In this document: positions 34,191 through 43,002 of the stretch, in pieces
How the letters are laid out: the number at the start of each line of letters is the position of its first letter
Numbering within the stretch: position 1 is the first letter of the stretch
Assembly: GCF_920984665.1 (NCBI RefSeq)
Contig: NZ_CAKLBP010000005.1
Location: 62,001 to 126,000 of the forward strand
Origin: Pedobacter sp. Leaf170
GTDB lineage: Bacteria > Bacteroidota > Bacteroidia > Sphingobacteriales > Sphingobacteriaceae
Direction of reading: 5' to 3'
DNA length: 64,000 nucleotides
The notes under the pieces: model-generated
Databases searched by the model: none
Told to the model about the DNA's origin: nothing
Seen by the model: only the letters and a program-made list of their open reading frames with translations
Program-made: the position numbers and the translations under genes

Positions 34191-36080
34191 ATGAAAAAAA
34201 TAATCTACCTGCTGTTAATTGTAACGGCATTCAATACGTCCTGCAAAAAATCTTCAACAGATGGCGGCACGGAAACACAAACACCACAACAGCCTTCAAC
34301 AGATTTACCTGCTGGCGCAAAAGATGGCGTTGCGTTTATCAATAATGGCACATCGGCTATCGTAACACTATTTGCACCGGGTAAAACTTCAGTTTCTTTA
34401 ATTGGAGAATTTAATGATTGGTCTGCAACTGCTGCTGCAATGAAAAAAACTGCCGATGGCAATACCTGGTGGATTCAAATTGATAACCTAAATCCAAATA
34501 CAGAATATGCCTATCAGTTTTTTATTGATGGAAAATTAAAAGTAGCCGACCCTTACAGCGAAAAAATACTCGACCCGGATAACGATAAATTTATTTCAGC
34601 AAGTGTTTATCCAAATTTAAAAAGTTACCCTACCGGAAAAACAACCGGTAATGTGAGTGTAATGCAAGCAAATCAACCTGTTTACAACTGGAAAAATAAT
34701 AATTTCGCCCGTCCGGATAAAAACAATCTCGTTATTTATGAAATGCTGATTCGCGATTTCACCACCGAACATAGTTATGCCTCAACATTAAAAAAATTAG
34801 ATTATCTGGTAAACATGGGGATTAATGCAATCGAATTGATGCCAGTAAATGAGTTTGAAGGAAATTTGAGTTGGGGCTACAATCCATCTTTTTATTTTGC
34901 AGCCGATAAATATTATGGTACCAAAACAGCTTTACAAAATTTTATTGATGAGTGTCATGGTAAAGGAATCGCAGTGATTTTGGATATGGTTTTAAACCAT
35001 TCATTTGGTCAGTCGCCTATGGTGCAAATGTATTTTGATGGTGCTAAACCAACTGCAAATAACCCTTGGTTTAATGTTGACGCCAAACACCCTTTTAATG
35101 TTGGCTACGATTTTAATCATGAAAATGCGGCAACCAAAAAGTTTTCGAAAGATGTGATGAAATTTTGGATGCAGCAATATAAAATCGATGGTTTTCGCTT
35201 CGATTTATCCAAGGGTTTCACACAAACTCAATCTACTGATGATGCAGTTTTTAGAAAATATGATGCCGGGAGAGTGGCTACCTGGAAAGATTATAACAGT
35301 TACATTAAAAGTATCGACCCAAATAATTTTTATGTTATTTTAGAACATTTTGCAGAAGAATCTGAAGAAAAAGTATTAGCTGAGGATGGTATGATGCTTT
35401 GGAACAATTTGAACTATAACATGAATGAAGCCACAATGGGCTGGTTAGGAAGTTCTGATTTCTCTTATGGTTTTTACGCCAAACATGGTTTTAGCAAAGC
35501 TGATGGATTGATAACTTACATAGAAAGCCATGATGAAGAGCGATTGAACTTTAAAAATATCACTTACGGAAACGCATCAGGAAATTACACGATTAATGGA
35601 AATCTAGCAACATCACTAAAACGCCAGGAAATGGCTGCGGCATTTTTATTCGCCACACCCGGACCGAAAATGGTATGGCAGTTTGGAGAACTTGGCTATG
35701 ATGTAAATATCGACTTTAACGGTAGGACCGGAGAAAAACCTATTAAATGGGAATATTTAAATGAGCCAAATCGTAAAGCTTTATATGATGTATATGCTAA
35801 ATTAATCAAGCTAAAAAGAAATAACTCCATCTTCAATGCGACCAATTCAACTTATAATTTAACCAGTGGGATTAAATATATTAAATTAACTGATGCTTCA
35901 AATACAGTGATTGTTGTTGGTAACTTTGATGTTGTAAGCCAAAATGCAAACATAGATTTTGGCGCATCAGGAAACTGGATTGATGCTTTTGGTGGAAGCA
36001 TAAATTTAACATCCAACACCTATAATGCAACTTTAGCGCCTGGCGAATACCACGTTTTTAGCAAAGTAGCCTTAAAATAG
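34191..36080 (+). CDS. GH13 lipoprotein with N-terminal CBM48
   Basis: The protein has 629 residues from the ATG at 34191. An upstream in-frame ATG at 34158 falls in the REP-like hairpin and is unlikely. The lipoprotein signal ends TAFNTSCKKS. A CBM48-like domain (about 45-135: VTLFAPGKTSVSLIGEFNDWS) precedes the barrel. Catalytic regions are LDMVLNHSFGQS, KIDGFRFDLSKG (nucleophile D), YVILEHFAEE (E) and ESHDEER (D). As a lipoprotein it may sit on the outer membrane and attack starch, a SusG-like role by position. Exact specificity is unknown. Confidence 0.88.
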   Translation: MKKIIYLLLIVTAFNTSCKKSSTDGGTETQTPQQPSTDLPAGAKDGVAFINNGTSAIVTLFAPGKTSVSLIGEFNDWSATAAAMKKTADGNTWWIQIDNLNPNTEYAYQFFIDGKLKVADPYSEKILDPDNDKFISASVYPNLKSYPTGKTTGNVSVMQANQPVYNWKNNNFARPDKNNLVIYEMLIRDFTTEHSYASTLKKLDYLVNMGINAIELMPVNEFEGNLSWGYNPSFYFAADKYYGTKTALQNFIDECHGKGIAVILDMVLNHSFGQSPMVQMYFDGAKPTANNPWFNVDAKHPFNVGYDFNHENAATKKFSKDVMKFWMQQYKIDGFRFDLSKGFTQTQSTDDAVFRKYDAGRVATWKDYNSYIKSIDPNNFYVILEHFAEESEEKVLAEDGMMLWNNLNYNMNEATMGWLGSSDFSYGFYAKHGFSKADGLITYIESHDEERLNFKNITYGNASGNYTINGNLATSLKRQEMAAAFLFATPGPKMVWQFGELGYDVNIDFNGRTGEKPIKWEYLNEPNRKALYDVYAKLIKLKRNNSIFNATNSTYNLTSGIKYIKLTDASNTVIVVGNFDVVSQNANIDFGASGNWIDAFGGSINLTSNTYNATLAPGEYHVFSKVALK

Positions 36081-36115
36081 ATATCAATATCAGAAAAGTT
36101 AAACAACTATATTTT

Positions 36116-36147
36116 AACGGTTCTGCCAAAAGCAGAACCGTTTTTTT
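36116..36147 (+). terminator. Terminator ending the starch locus
   Basis: The perfect 11-bp arms AACGGTTCTGC (36116-36126) and GCAGAACCGTT (36132-36142) enclose a 5-nt loop and are followed by a run of seven T. Confidence 0.92.
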
Positions 36148-36222
36148 ATTGGTAACATTTTCAATGTTTCTTTGAATTGCAAAAGCTTAGTTTGATATTT
36201 ATAAACCAAACCAAACTTTTAA

Positions 36223-37782
36223 ATGAAATTCAAAATTATACTGTCAGTATGCTTGCTTAGCAGCTATTTTGCAGGTGCACAGCAAACGCCAAAAAGAACT
36301 CCGGCTAAAGAAACCACTACAACATCGCAGGTTACCATTAAAGAAGAGCCAAAACCTGTGGGTAATGAAAGAGCAATTAAAGTAGAAAGTACTGTGGTAA
36401 CCAACCACAGTGTTACTATTGGCGGCAAATCTGTTCCGTACAAAGTAACCACAGGAACTTTACCCGTGTGGGATGAAGATGGAAAGGCAATTGCAGGTTT
36501 GTTTTATACATACTACGAAAGAAGTGATGTTCAAAACCGAGATAAAAGACCTTTAGTGATTTCATTTAATGGTGGTCCGGGTTCTGCTTCTGTTTGGATG
36601 CATATTGCTTATACTGGTCCGGTGGTTTTAAATATTGATGATGAAGGTTATCCGGTACAACCCTACGGTTATAAAGAAAATCCTTATTCTATTTTAGATG
36701 TGGCCGATATTGTTTACATCGACCCTGTAAATACCGGTTACTCAAGAGCGGTGAGCAAAGATATTCCGGGTAGTAAATTTTTTGGCGTAAGGGCTGATAT
36801 TAAATATTTAGCCGAATGGATTAACACCTTTGTAACCAGAAATAACCGTTGGGCATCGCCTAAATTTTTAATTGGCGAAAGTTATGGTACTACACGTGTT
36901 TCCGGACTTGCTTTAGAACTTCAGAACAATCAATGGATGTATTTAAATGGCGTAGTTTTAGTTTCGCCGACCGAACTAGGCATTGAACGCGGCGGACCAG
37001 TTGAGGCGGCTCTGCGTTTGCCTTATTTTGCGGCTACTGCATGGTACCACAAAGCTTTGCCTGCAGATTTACAATCGAAAGATTTAACGGCAATGCTGCC
37101 CGAAGTAGAGCAGTTTACAATTAACGAAGTTATTCCGGCAATTTCTCAGGGTGCAATGTTAGGCGCCGAAAAGAAAAAATCAATAGCAGCTAAAATGGCT
37201 CGCTACTCAGGTATTTCTGAAAAGGTTTTTATCGATTATAATCTCGATGTGCCAACCAATTTCTTTTGGAAAGAACTTTTAAGAGATAAAGGTTTCACCG
37301 TTGGTCGTTTAGATTCTCGCTACAAAGGCGTTGATAAAATGGCTGCAGGCGATGGTCCGGATTATAATGCCGAACTAACTTCATGGTTACATTCGTTTAC
37401 GCCTGCTATAAATATGTACCTCAGAAATGAGCTGAATTACAAAACCGATTTAAAGTATAATATGTTTGGCTCTGTGTACCCATGGGATAATTCTGGCGAT
37501 AAAACCGGAGATAACTTACGCCAGGCAATGGCCCAGAATCCTTTTCTACATTTGTTGGTTCAATCGGGTTATTACGATGGCGCCTGCGATTATTTTAATG
37601 CAAAATATAGCATGTGGCAATTAGATGCTGCGGGCAAACTGCAAGATAGGATGAGCTGGGAAGGTTACCGTAGCGGGCACATGATGTACCTGCGAAAAGA
37701 TGATTTAAAAACCTCAAACGAACATGTTCGCGAGTTTATAAAGAAGGCATTGCCAAAGGCAGGCGAGGCGGCTAAATTTTAG
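36223..37782 (+). CDS. Secreted serine carboxypeptidase-like peptidase (S10)
   Basis: The protein has 519 residues with a signal peptide (MKFKIILSVCLLSSYFAGAQ) and a short low-complexity linker. The alpha/beta-hydrolase core shows FNGGPGSASVWMH (oxyanion hole), the nucleophile in LIGESYGTTRVSG, an Asp region near YYDGACDYF, and the His in YRSGHMMYLR. This is the S10 carboxypeptidase arrangement found in many Bacteroidota. It probably acts in the periplasm on peptides. It is a lone gene after the starch-locus terminator. Confidence 0.9.
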   Translation: MKFKIILSVCLLSSYFAGAQQTPKRTPAKETTTTSQVTIKEEPKPVGNERAIKVESTVVTNHSVTIGGKSVPYKVTTGTLPVWDEDGKAIAGLFYTYYERSDVQNRDKRPLVISFNGGPGSASVWMHIAYTGPVVLNIDDEGYPVQPYGYKENPYSILDVADIVYIDPVNTGYSRAVSKDIPGSKFFGVRADIKYLAEWINTFVTRNNRWASPKFLIGESYGTTRVSGLALELQNNQWMYLNGVVLVSPTELGIERGGPVEAALRLPYFAATAWYHKALPADLQSKDLTAMLPEVEQFTINEVIPAISQGAMLGAEKKKSIAAKMARYSGISEKVFIDYNLDVPTNFFWKELLRDKGFTVGRLDSRYKGVDKMAAGDGPDYNAELTSWLHSFTPAINMYLRNELNYKTDLKYNMFGSVYPWDNSGDKTGDNLRQAMAQNPFLHLLVQSGYYDGACDYFNAKYSMWQLDAAGKLQDRMSWEGYRSGHMMYLRKDDLKTSNEHVREFIKKALPKAGEAAKF

Positions 37783-37872
37783 ATCAGGATTTTTAAGGAT
37801 TAATGGATTTTCAGGATCATATAGATTAAAATTAAATCTGCGAAAATCTGAGAGAAAATCTATTAAAATAAT

Positions 37873-38020
37873 TTGAAGCGCAAAAACAGTACAACTATTA
37901 ATCGTTCGTCCTGCTTTGCGCTTCAATCTTTTTGTCATTGTTACACTTAGTCTGTCCGCTACTGCACCAAAAAGTATTTCCGCTGCAATCAGGGCTATTT
38001 TACATAGGCTTTTGAAAGTA
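37873..38020. repeat. Dispersed intergenic repeat, copy A
   Basis: Perfect 12-bp arms TTGAAGCGCAAA (37873-37884) and TTTGCGCTTCAA (37915-37926) are followed about 60 bp later by CAATCAGGGCTATTTTACA. A degenerate second copy at 49040-49200 shares TTGAAGCGCAA and CAATCGGGGCTATTTTATA in the same order. Confidence 0.65.
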
Positions 38021-38233
38021 AAACCTCTCATAGTTGTAAAGACTTTTGTAATCTAAACCTGATTGTACGAATCCCGATTCTTCATCGGGAGCAGGGAAAG
38101 CAGGACAGAACCTAAGTATTTGGCAGTGCAATTGCTTTTCAAAAAATTATTTAAATTGAAGCGCTTTTGCTTCTTCTAAATAAATTATGAGTGTTAATAA
38201 AACACTAACTATCGCAAACTAAAAATAAATACT

Positions 38234-38241
38234 TATTTTTG
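38234..38241 (+). promoter_or_regulatory. Candidate -7 element (TATTTTTG) for accA
   Basis: TATTTTTG fits TANNTTTG and ends 10 bp before the accA ATG, predicting a very short leader. Confidence 0.5.
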
Positions 38242-38251
38242 CTGTCCAATT

Positions 38252-39214
38252 ATGCAGCAAATAAAAACATCATTCGATTTTGAGAAACCTATTGCCGATT
38301 TAGTTCAGCAGATAGAAAAGGTTAAACAAGTTGCCGAAAAGACTAAGGTAGATATGTCTGCCACTTTAGATGAACTTGATGGCAAATTAGATGAAACCAC
38401 AAATAATCTATATAAAAATTTAACCGGCTGGAATAAGGTTCAAATGAGCCGTCATCCGGATAGGCCTCAAACCCTGGATTATATCAATATGATTTGCGAT
38501 GATTTTATCGAACTTCATGGCGATAGAACCGTTAAAGACGATAAAGCAATTATAGGTGGTTTTGCAACAATTAACGGACAAACCGTAATGGTTATTGGGC
38601 ACCAAAAAGGTAAAAATACTAAAGAGCGCCAGTTTCGTAATTTTGGTATGGCCAACCCTGAAGGTTATCGCAAAGCTTTACGTTTAATGCGTTTGGCAGA
38701 AAAGTTTAACAAACCTGTTATTTCTTTTATCGATACGATGGGTGCTTACCCTGGTTTAGAGGCAGAAGAACGTGGTCAAGGTGAAGCCATAGCAAGAAAC
38801 TTACTTGAAATGTCTATTTTAAGAGTGCCGATAATTTGCGTTGTAGTAGGCGAAGGTGCATCTGGTGGTGCTTTAGGTATTGGTATTGGCGATAAAGTTT
38901 ACATGTTAGAGCATACCTGGTATTCGGTTATTTCTCCTGAATCTTGCTCATCTATTTTATGGAGAAGCTGGGATTTTAAAGAGAAAGCTGCCGAATGTCT
39001 TAAATTAACATCTGATGATATGTTTGGTAATAAACTTATCGATGGAATTATTCCTGAACCTTTGGGTGGTGCACATCAAGACCCTGAATTGATGGGACAA
39101 ACGCTTAAAGATTATCTTTTAAAAGATTTAGCCGCTTTGGGAAAAATTAAAACAGATAAACTTATTGAACAAAGAATAAATAAGTTCTGCGAAATGGGAC
39201 TTGTAAACGAATAA
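38252..39214 (+). CDS. accA: Acetyl-CoA carboxylase carboxyltransferase, alpha subunit
   Basis: The protein has 320 residues, normal for AccA. It starts with the helical [27 protein letters not shown] segment and continues with [52 protein letters not shown], and [20 protein letters not shown]. With AccD it transfers the carboxyl group from carboxybiotin to acetyl-CoA, the first step of fatty acid synthesis. It is a single gene with its own terminator (39236-39263). Confidence 0.97.
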   Translation: MQQIKTSFDFEKPIADLVQQIEKVKQVAEKTKVDMSATLDELDGKLDETTNNLYKNLTGWNKVQMSRHPDRPQTLDYINMICDDFIELHGDRTVKDDKAIIGGFATINGQTVMVIGHQKGKNTKERQFRNFGMANPEGYRKALRLMRLAEKFNKPVISFIDTMGAYPGLEAEERGQGEAIARNLLEMSILRVPIICVVVGEGASGGALGIGIGDKVYMLEHTWYSVISPESCSSILWRSWDFKEKAAECLKLTSDDMFGNKLIDGIIPEPLGGAHQDPELMGQTLKDYLLKDLAALGKIKTDKLIEQRINKFCEMGLVNE

Positions 39215-39235
39215 AATTTAATCTTCTTTAAATTA

Positions 39236-39263
39236 AACCTGCTTAAATTAAGTAGGTTTTTTT
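39236..39263 (+). terminator. Terminator after accA
   Basis: The arms AACCTGCTT (39236-39244) and AAGTAGGTT (39250-39258), with one G-T pair, enclose a short loop and are followed by T residues. Confidence 0.85.
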
Positions 39264-39684
39264 GTGGCTTAGACTTATGAAGTTTTTCGGGCGGTTTTTT
39301 CAAACCTCCTCGTCATGCTGAATTTTTCATTTTGGTTTATTGTTATTTGAATTGTATTCAAGAGGGCTTCTCCGTTTATTTCCATATCCTAGAGCGTTAA
39401 AGACTAAGTTAGACTTACCAAATTTATCTCTGCATTTGTTTATAAACTTCGTAACTCATGCATCGTAAAAGTAAGCTGTTTCAAAAGGGTTTGTTTTATA
39501 TTATTATAGAACTCTTCCTTACATTATCGTCATTCCCGCGAAGGTGGGAATCTTAAAGCGTAATAATATATAATATGCATTACGATGCCTAGTCGAGCTG
39601 AGCATGACGAAAAAACAAAACAAATTTTATCACCTTTATCGATTTCTATCTGTTAGTGGGTCTCAACGAATCTTATAAAAACAA

Positions 39685-39714
39685 AAAGCAGTTACAAATT
39701 AATGCAACTGCTTT
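39685..39714 (-). terminator. Terminator after the first DUF2723 gene
   Basis: The perfect 9-bp arms AAAGCAGTT and AACTGCTTT lie just past the minus-strand stop. On the minus strand they are followed by TTTTTG and further T residues. Confidence 0.8.
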
Positions 39715-39738
39715 AAAATTTTTGAAATTTATAGAACC

Positions 39739-42700
39739 TTACTCGGTTGGTTGCTGACCGAAATATCTGCTAAATCTTCCTTCTAAAGCGGTAAACTGAC
39801 GCTCTAATTGTGCGCTAACTTTAGTTTGCCCTAATGCTTTAGAAGTTTTAACCATCTTATCTAAATAATATAAGCCAGTTTGGATATTCTGCATACCGGT
39901 AAGGTTAGATTTTGAATCAGAAACATCGGCTAAATAAGTTAATTCTTTAGTGATGTAATCGCCCGATTTCATTAAAATATCGTTAGCCCTTACATTTTCG
40001 CCTAGCTTATATAAATTTTCGGCCATGTAATACTTTACCACAACAGTACGAATGCCGTAGAACTTATCTGGCATTACTTCAAAATATTTGTTTACTACTT
40101 TTTTAGCTTCATCAACTTTGCCTTCTTTAATTAAGCTTCCGGCTAAACTGCTGAAAACGTTTGTGAAAATGAAAGTATCATCAGATGATTGTGGATCTAA
40201 GTATTTGGCTGTTTTCATATTGCCCCACTTAAATTTTTCCATTACATTTTTGTAAAGTACCGGTGTATTTAATAGTTCTGCTCTTTCATCACCAGATGTA
40301 GTATCTGCTTTTAAAGGCAGTAATCTCAATGCTAAACCTTCATTGTACAAATATTTATCTAAGCCATTGTATTGCTCAGAAGGTACAGTTGAAGCAAAAT
40401 AAATCGGGCGTTTCCAGTTGTTATGTGCTAAAATATCGAACATAGCTAAAGTGCCTTTGGTTACATAGCCTTTGTTAAACTTCCACTCCATAGCAGGCGT
40501 AATTTTATCTGCTTCGGCTGCAGGCACAGTTCCTGTGCTAATCACTTCCTGTGGGTTTATGGTTAATTTGAAATTCTTTGTTGGTAAGAAGTTTGATTTT
40601 GTTCCATCCTGCATGGCAACTTTATCATCAGCACTATCAGATAGCAATAAATCTACTACATTTTTAAGCTCAACACTACCAGCAATTTTGTAATCATCAT
40701 AAGGCATCACATCGCGTTCGCCTTGTACAAACTGCGATTCTTTCATCGAAATTGGTAACGGCTCTGAATCGTTTTGCTTTTGTTTCATGCCGTTAATGTA
40801 CCAATCGGTATCAAACAAGCTTAAATTTACAATACGCACATCCGGACGAACTTTCTCAACTTCCTGAATGTACCAAAGTGGATAAGTATCGTTATCACCA
40901 TAGGTGAAAATAATGGCGTTTGGCGCACAAGACTGCAAATAATCGTAAGCAATATCGTGTGCAACAAGTTTAGTGGAACGATCGTGATCATCCCAACCTT
41001 GCTGAGCCATAATAATTGGCGCTGCAAATAAGCCGATAACTGTTGCTGCGATGGCTCCGGTTGCTGGTGTTAGCTTTTTGAAAAGCCATTCCTTTAAGGC
41101 GAGTACGCCCAAACCTATCCAAATGGCAAAGGCATAAAATGAGCCTACATAAGCATAATCACGCTCACGAGGTTCTAAAGGCTTTTGATTTAAGTACAAA
41201 ACGATTGCAATACCCGTAAAGAAGAATAATAAACCAACTACACCTGCATCTTTTTGATTACGTTGGAAATGCCAAACGGCGCCTAATAAGCCAATTATCA
41301 ATGGTAAAAAGAAAAATCTGTTGTAAGCTTTATTATCAACTGTTGATGGCGGCAAATTCGTTTGGTTACCATGCCAAATTGCATCAATAGGTTTTACGCC
41401 ACTTAAAGAAGTGCCTTCAAAACCACTTCCCTGGCCTTGCTCATCATTCTGGCGGCCAATAAAATTCCAGCCAAAATAACGTAAGTACATATAGCCAATT
41501 TGATAGCTGAATAAGAAACCAACATTATCTATGGTATTTGGTTTTTTGTTTGGATCTAGATGCATCCATTCTTTGTAGAAATCAGCATGGCGTTGGTCAT
41601 CACTGTACATTCGTGGTAAAAATGTATTATCGCTGTATTGATAATCAGTTTTTTGACCAGCAGATTCATATTTCTCAGCGCCTTTTCTGTAAATCGTTTT
41701 GCCTTGCTCTACACCAATACGTTCAGAGTTGTAGTTTGGTCCAAAAACCAATGGCCTGTCGCCGTATTGTTCACGGTTTAGGTAGCTTAAAAATGAGAAA
41801 GCATCTTTAGGAGCACTGTTATTTAAGTTCGGGTCTGCTTTTGCTCTGATAATAATCATTGCGAAAGAAGCATAACCAAATATGATTAAAACTGTAGAAA
41901 TCAACCCTAGGTTTAAAAGCTTTTTTTGATGTTGAATAGAATATCTTATACCCCAAACCAATAAGCCAATAACAATTAATGCAAAAAATAATACACCGGT
42001 TCCAAAGCCTAAACCTAATGTATTTACAAAGAATAAATCAAAGTATGCACCGAAAGAAACTAAGTATTGGATAATACCGTATTGAATTATACCTAATATT
42101 AAAATCCCAACAAATAAAGTTTTTATAATGCCTGATGTAGTAACTTTTTCAGCTCTTTTGAAGTAATAAATAAATGCAATTGCAGGGACAGTTAATAAGT
42201 TTAATAAGTGGATACCTATTGATAAACCCATTATGTAAGCAATAAAAAGTAACCATCTGTCTGCTCTAGGCTCATCTGCATGAGACTCCCATTTTAAAAT
42301 GCCCCAAAATACAATTGCGGTAAATAATGATGATTGCGCATAAACCTCAGATTCTACAGCTGAAAACCAGAAACTATCAGAAAAAGTATAAGCTAATGCA
42401 CCCACAATACCGGCACCCATAATGCTATATAGGTTTGCCGTAGAAACTTCTTCGCCAGCTTTTACCAGCGTTTTCTTTGCTAAAGCTGTAATGGTCCAGA
42501 ATAGAAATAGGATAGTTGCAGCACTTGCTATTGCTGAGCCAATATTCATCCAATAAGCTACCTTAGTTAAATCGCCGAAAGCAAAAACGCCAAAAAATCT
42601 TTGAATCATTAAAAATAATGGCGCACCTGGTTGGTGAACAACTTGCATTTTTAATGCCGAAGCGATAAACTCACCGCAATCCCAGAAACTAACAGAAGGC

Positions 42701-42780
42701 TCTAAGGTTAAAACGTAAGTTATTGTCGCAATTAAAAAGCAGATCCAGCCTACTATATTATTTACTTTTGAATAATTCAT
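39739..42780 (-). CDS. DUF2723 GT-C membrane protein, copy 1
   Basis: The protein has 1013 residues. The first about 580 residues carry many hydrophobic segments. The conserved N-terminal motif is SVSFWDCGEFIASALKMQVVHQPGAPLFLMIQRFF, with the acidic DCGE expected of GT-C glycosyltransferases using polyprenyl-phosphate sugars. The rest is a soluble region with a TPR-like C-terminus (TNVFSSLAGSLIKEGKVDEAKKVVNKYFEVMPDKF). DUF2723 includes human TMEM260, an O-mannosyltransferase, so bacterial members may glycosylate exported proteins; that is inference. A close paralogue lies directly upstream at 43003-46032. Confidence 0.85.
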   Translation of the reverse strand: MNYSKVNNIVGWICFLIATITYVLTLEPSVSFWDCGEFIASALKMQVVHQPGAPLFLMIQRFFGVFAFGDLTKVAYWMNIGSAIASAATILFLFWTITALAKKTLVKAGEEVSTANLYSIMGAGIVGALAYTFSDSFWFSAVESEVYAQSSLFTAIVFWGILKWESHADEPRADRWLLFIAYIMGLSIGIHLLNLLTVPAIAFIYYFKRAEKVTTSGIIKTLFVGILILGIIQYGIIQYLVSFGAYFDLFFVNTLGLGFGTGVLFFALIVIGLLVWGIRYSIQHQKKLLNLGLISTVLIIFGYASFAMIIIRAKADPNLNNSAPKDAFSFLSYLNREQYGDRPLVFGPNYNSERIGVEQGKTIYRKGAEKYESAGQKTDYQYSDNTFLPRMYSDDQRHADFYKEWMHLDPNKKPNTIDNVGFLFSYQIGYMYLRYFGWNFIGRQNDEQGQGSGFEGTSLSGVKPIDAIWHGNQTNLPPSTVDNKAYNRFFFLPLIIGLLGAVWHFQRNQKDAGVVGLLFFFTGIAIVLYLNQKPLEPRERDYAYVGSFYAFAIWIGLGVLALKEWLFKKLTPATGAIAATVIGLFAAPIIMAQQGWDDHDRSTKLVAHDIAYDYLQSCAPNAIIFTYGDNDTYPLWYIQEVEKVRPDVRIVNLSLFDTDWYINGMKQKQNDSEPLPISMKESQFVQGERDVMPYDDYKIAGSVELKNVVDLLLSDSADDKVAMQDGTKSNFLPTKNFKLTINPQEVISTGTVPAAEADKITPAMEWKFNKGYVTKGTLAMFDILAHNNWKRPIYFASTVPSEQYNGLDKYLYNEGLALRLLPLKADTTSGDERAELLNTPVLYKNVMEKFKWGNMKTAKYLDPQSSDDTFIFTNVFSSLAGSLIKEGKVDEAKKVVNKYFEVMPDKFYGIRTVVVKYYMAENLYKLGENVRANDILMKSGDYITKELTYLADVSDSKSNLTGMQNIQTGLYYLDKMVKTSKALGQTKVSAQLERQFTALEGRFSRYFGQQPTE

Positions 42781-42945
42781 TGGTTTTTGATAATGGATAA
42801 TTAAATGTTACTGTGCATAAAAATGCTGCCGAAATTAATTAATATAGTCGATAAATGAGGAAATTCTCTTATTGTTTTTACATATTTTAACGGTTTAACA
42901 ATTTGTTTGGTTCTAAATTCGACTACGGCGGTAATTATAAACAAC

Positions 42946-42982
42946 AAAACCCATCCGCTCTATTTAGGAAAAGATGGGTTTT
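42946..42982. terminator. Bidirectional hairpin between the DUF2723 genes
   Basis: The perfect 10-bp arms AAAACCCATC and GATGGGTTTT enclose a 17-nt loop, with T-rich flanks on both strands. It ends the upstream copy's message, so the two copies are probably separate transcripts. Confidence 0.8.
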
Positions 42983-43002
42983 ATTTTGTTAACATCTTTT
43001 GC

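Larger units (their letters stand above)
37783..38251. other. Gene-free stretch with a dispersed repeat
   Basis: These 469 bp hold a dispersed repeat (37873-38020, listed separately), a small hairpin at ATCCCGATTCTTCATCGGGA (38072-38091), and the accA promoter at the end. A minus-strand ORF across the region is produced by the repeat and has no coding character. Confidence 0.6.
39215..39738. other. Gene-free stretch with hairpin remnants
   Basis: These 524 bp contain the accA terminator, the terminator of the downstream minus-strand gene, a short ATTCCC/GGGAAT hairpin at 39532-39551, and CGTCATGCTGA / AGCATGACG fragments (near 39310 and 39600) like dispersed repeat remnants. No coding region is seen. 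Confidence 0.6.

Noticed and set aside
37714..38031. Minus-strand ORF of 105 codons
   Set aside because: It overlaps the end of the S10 peptidase gene and runs through the dispersed repeat. The translation has no family features and is explained by the repeat.
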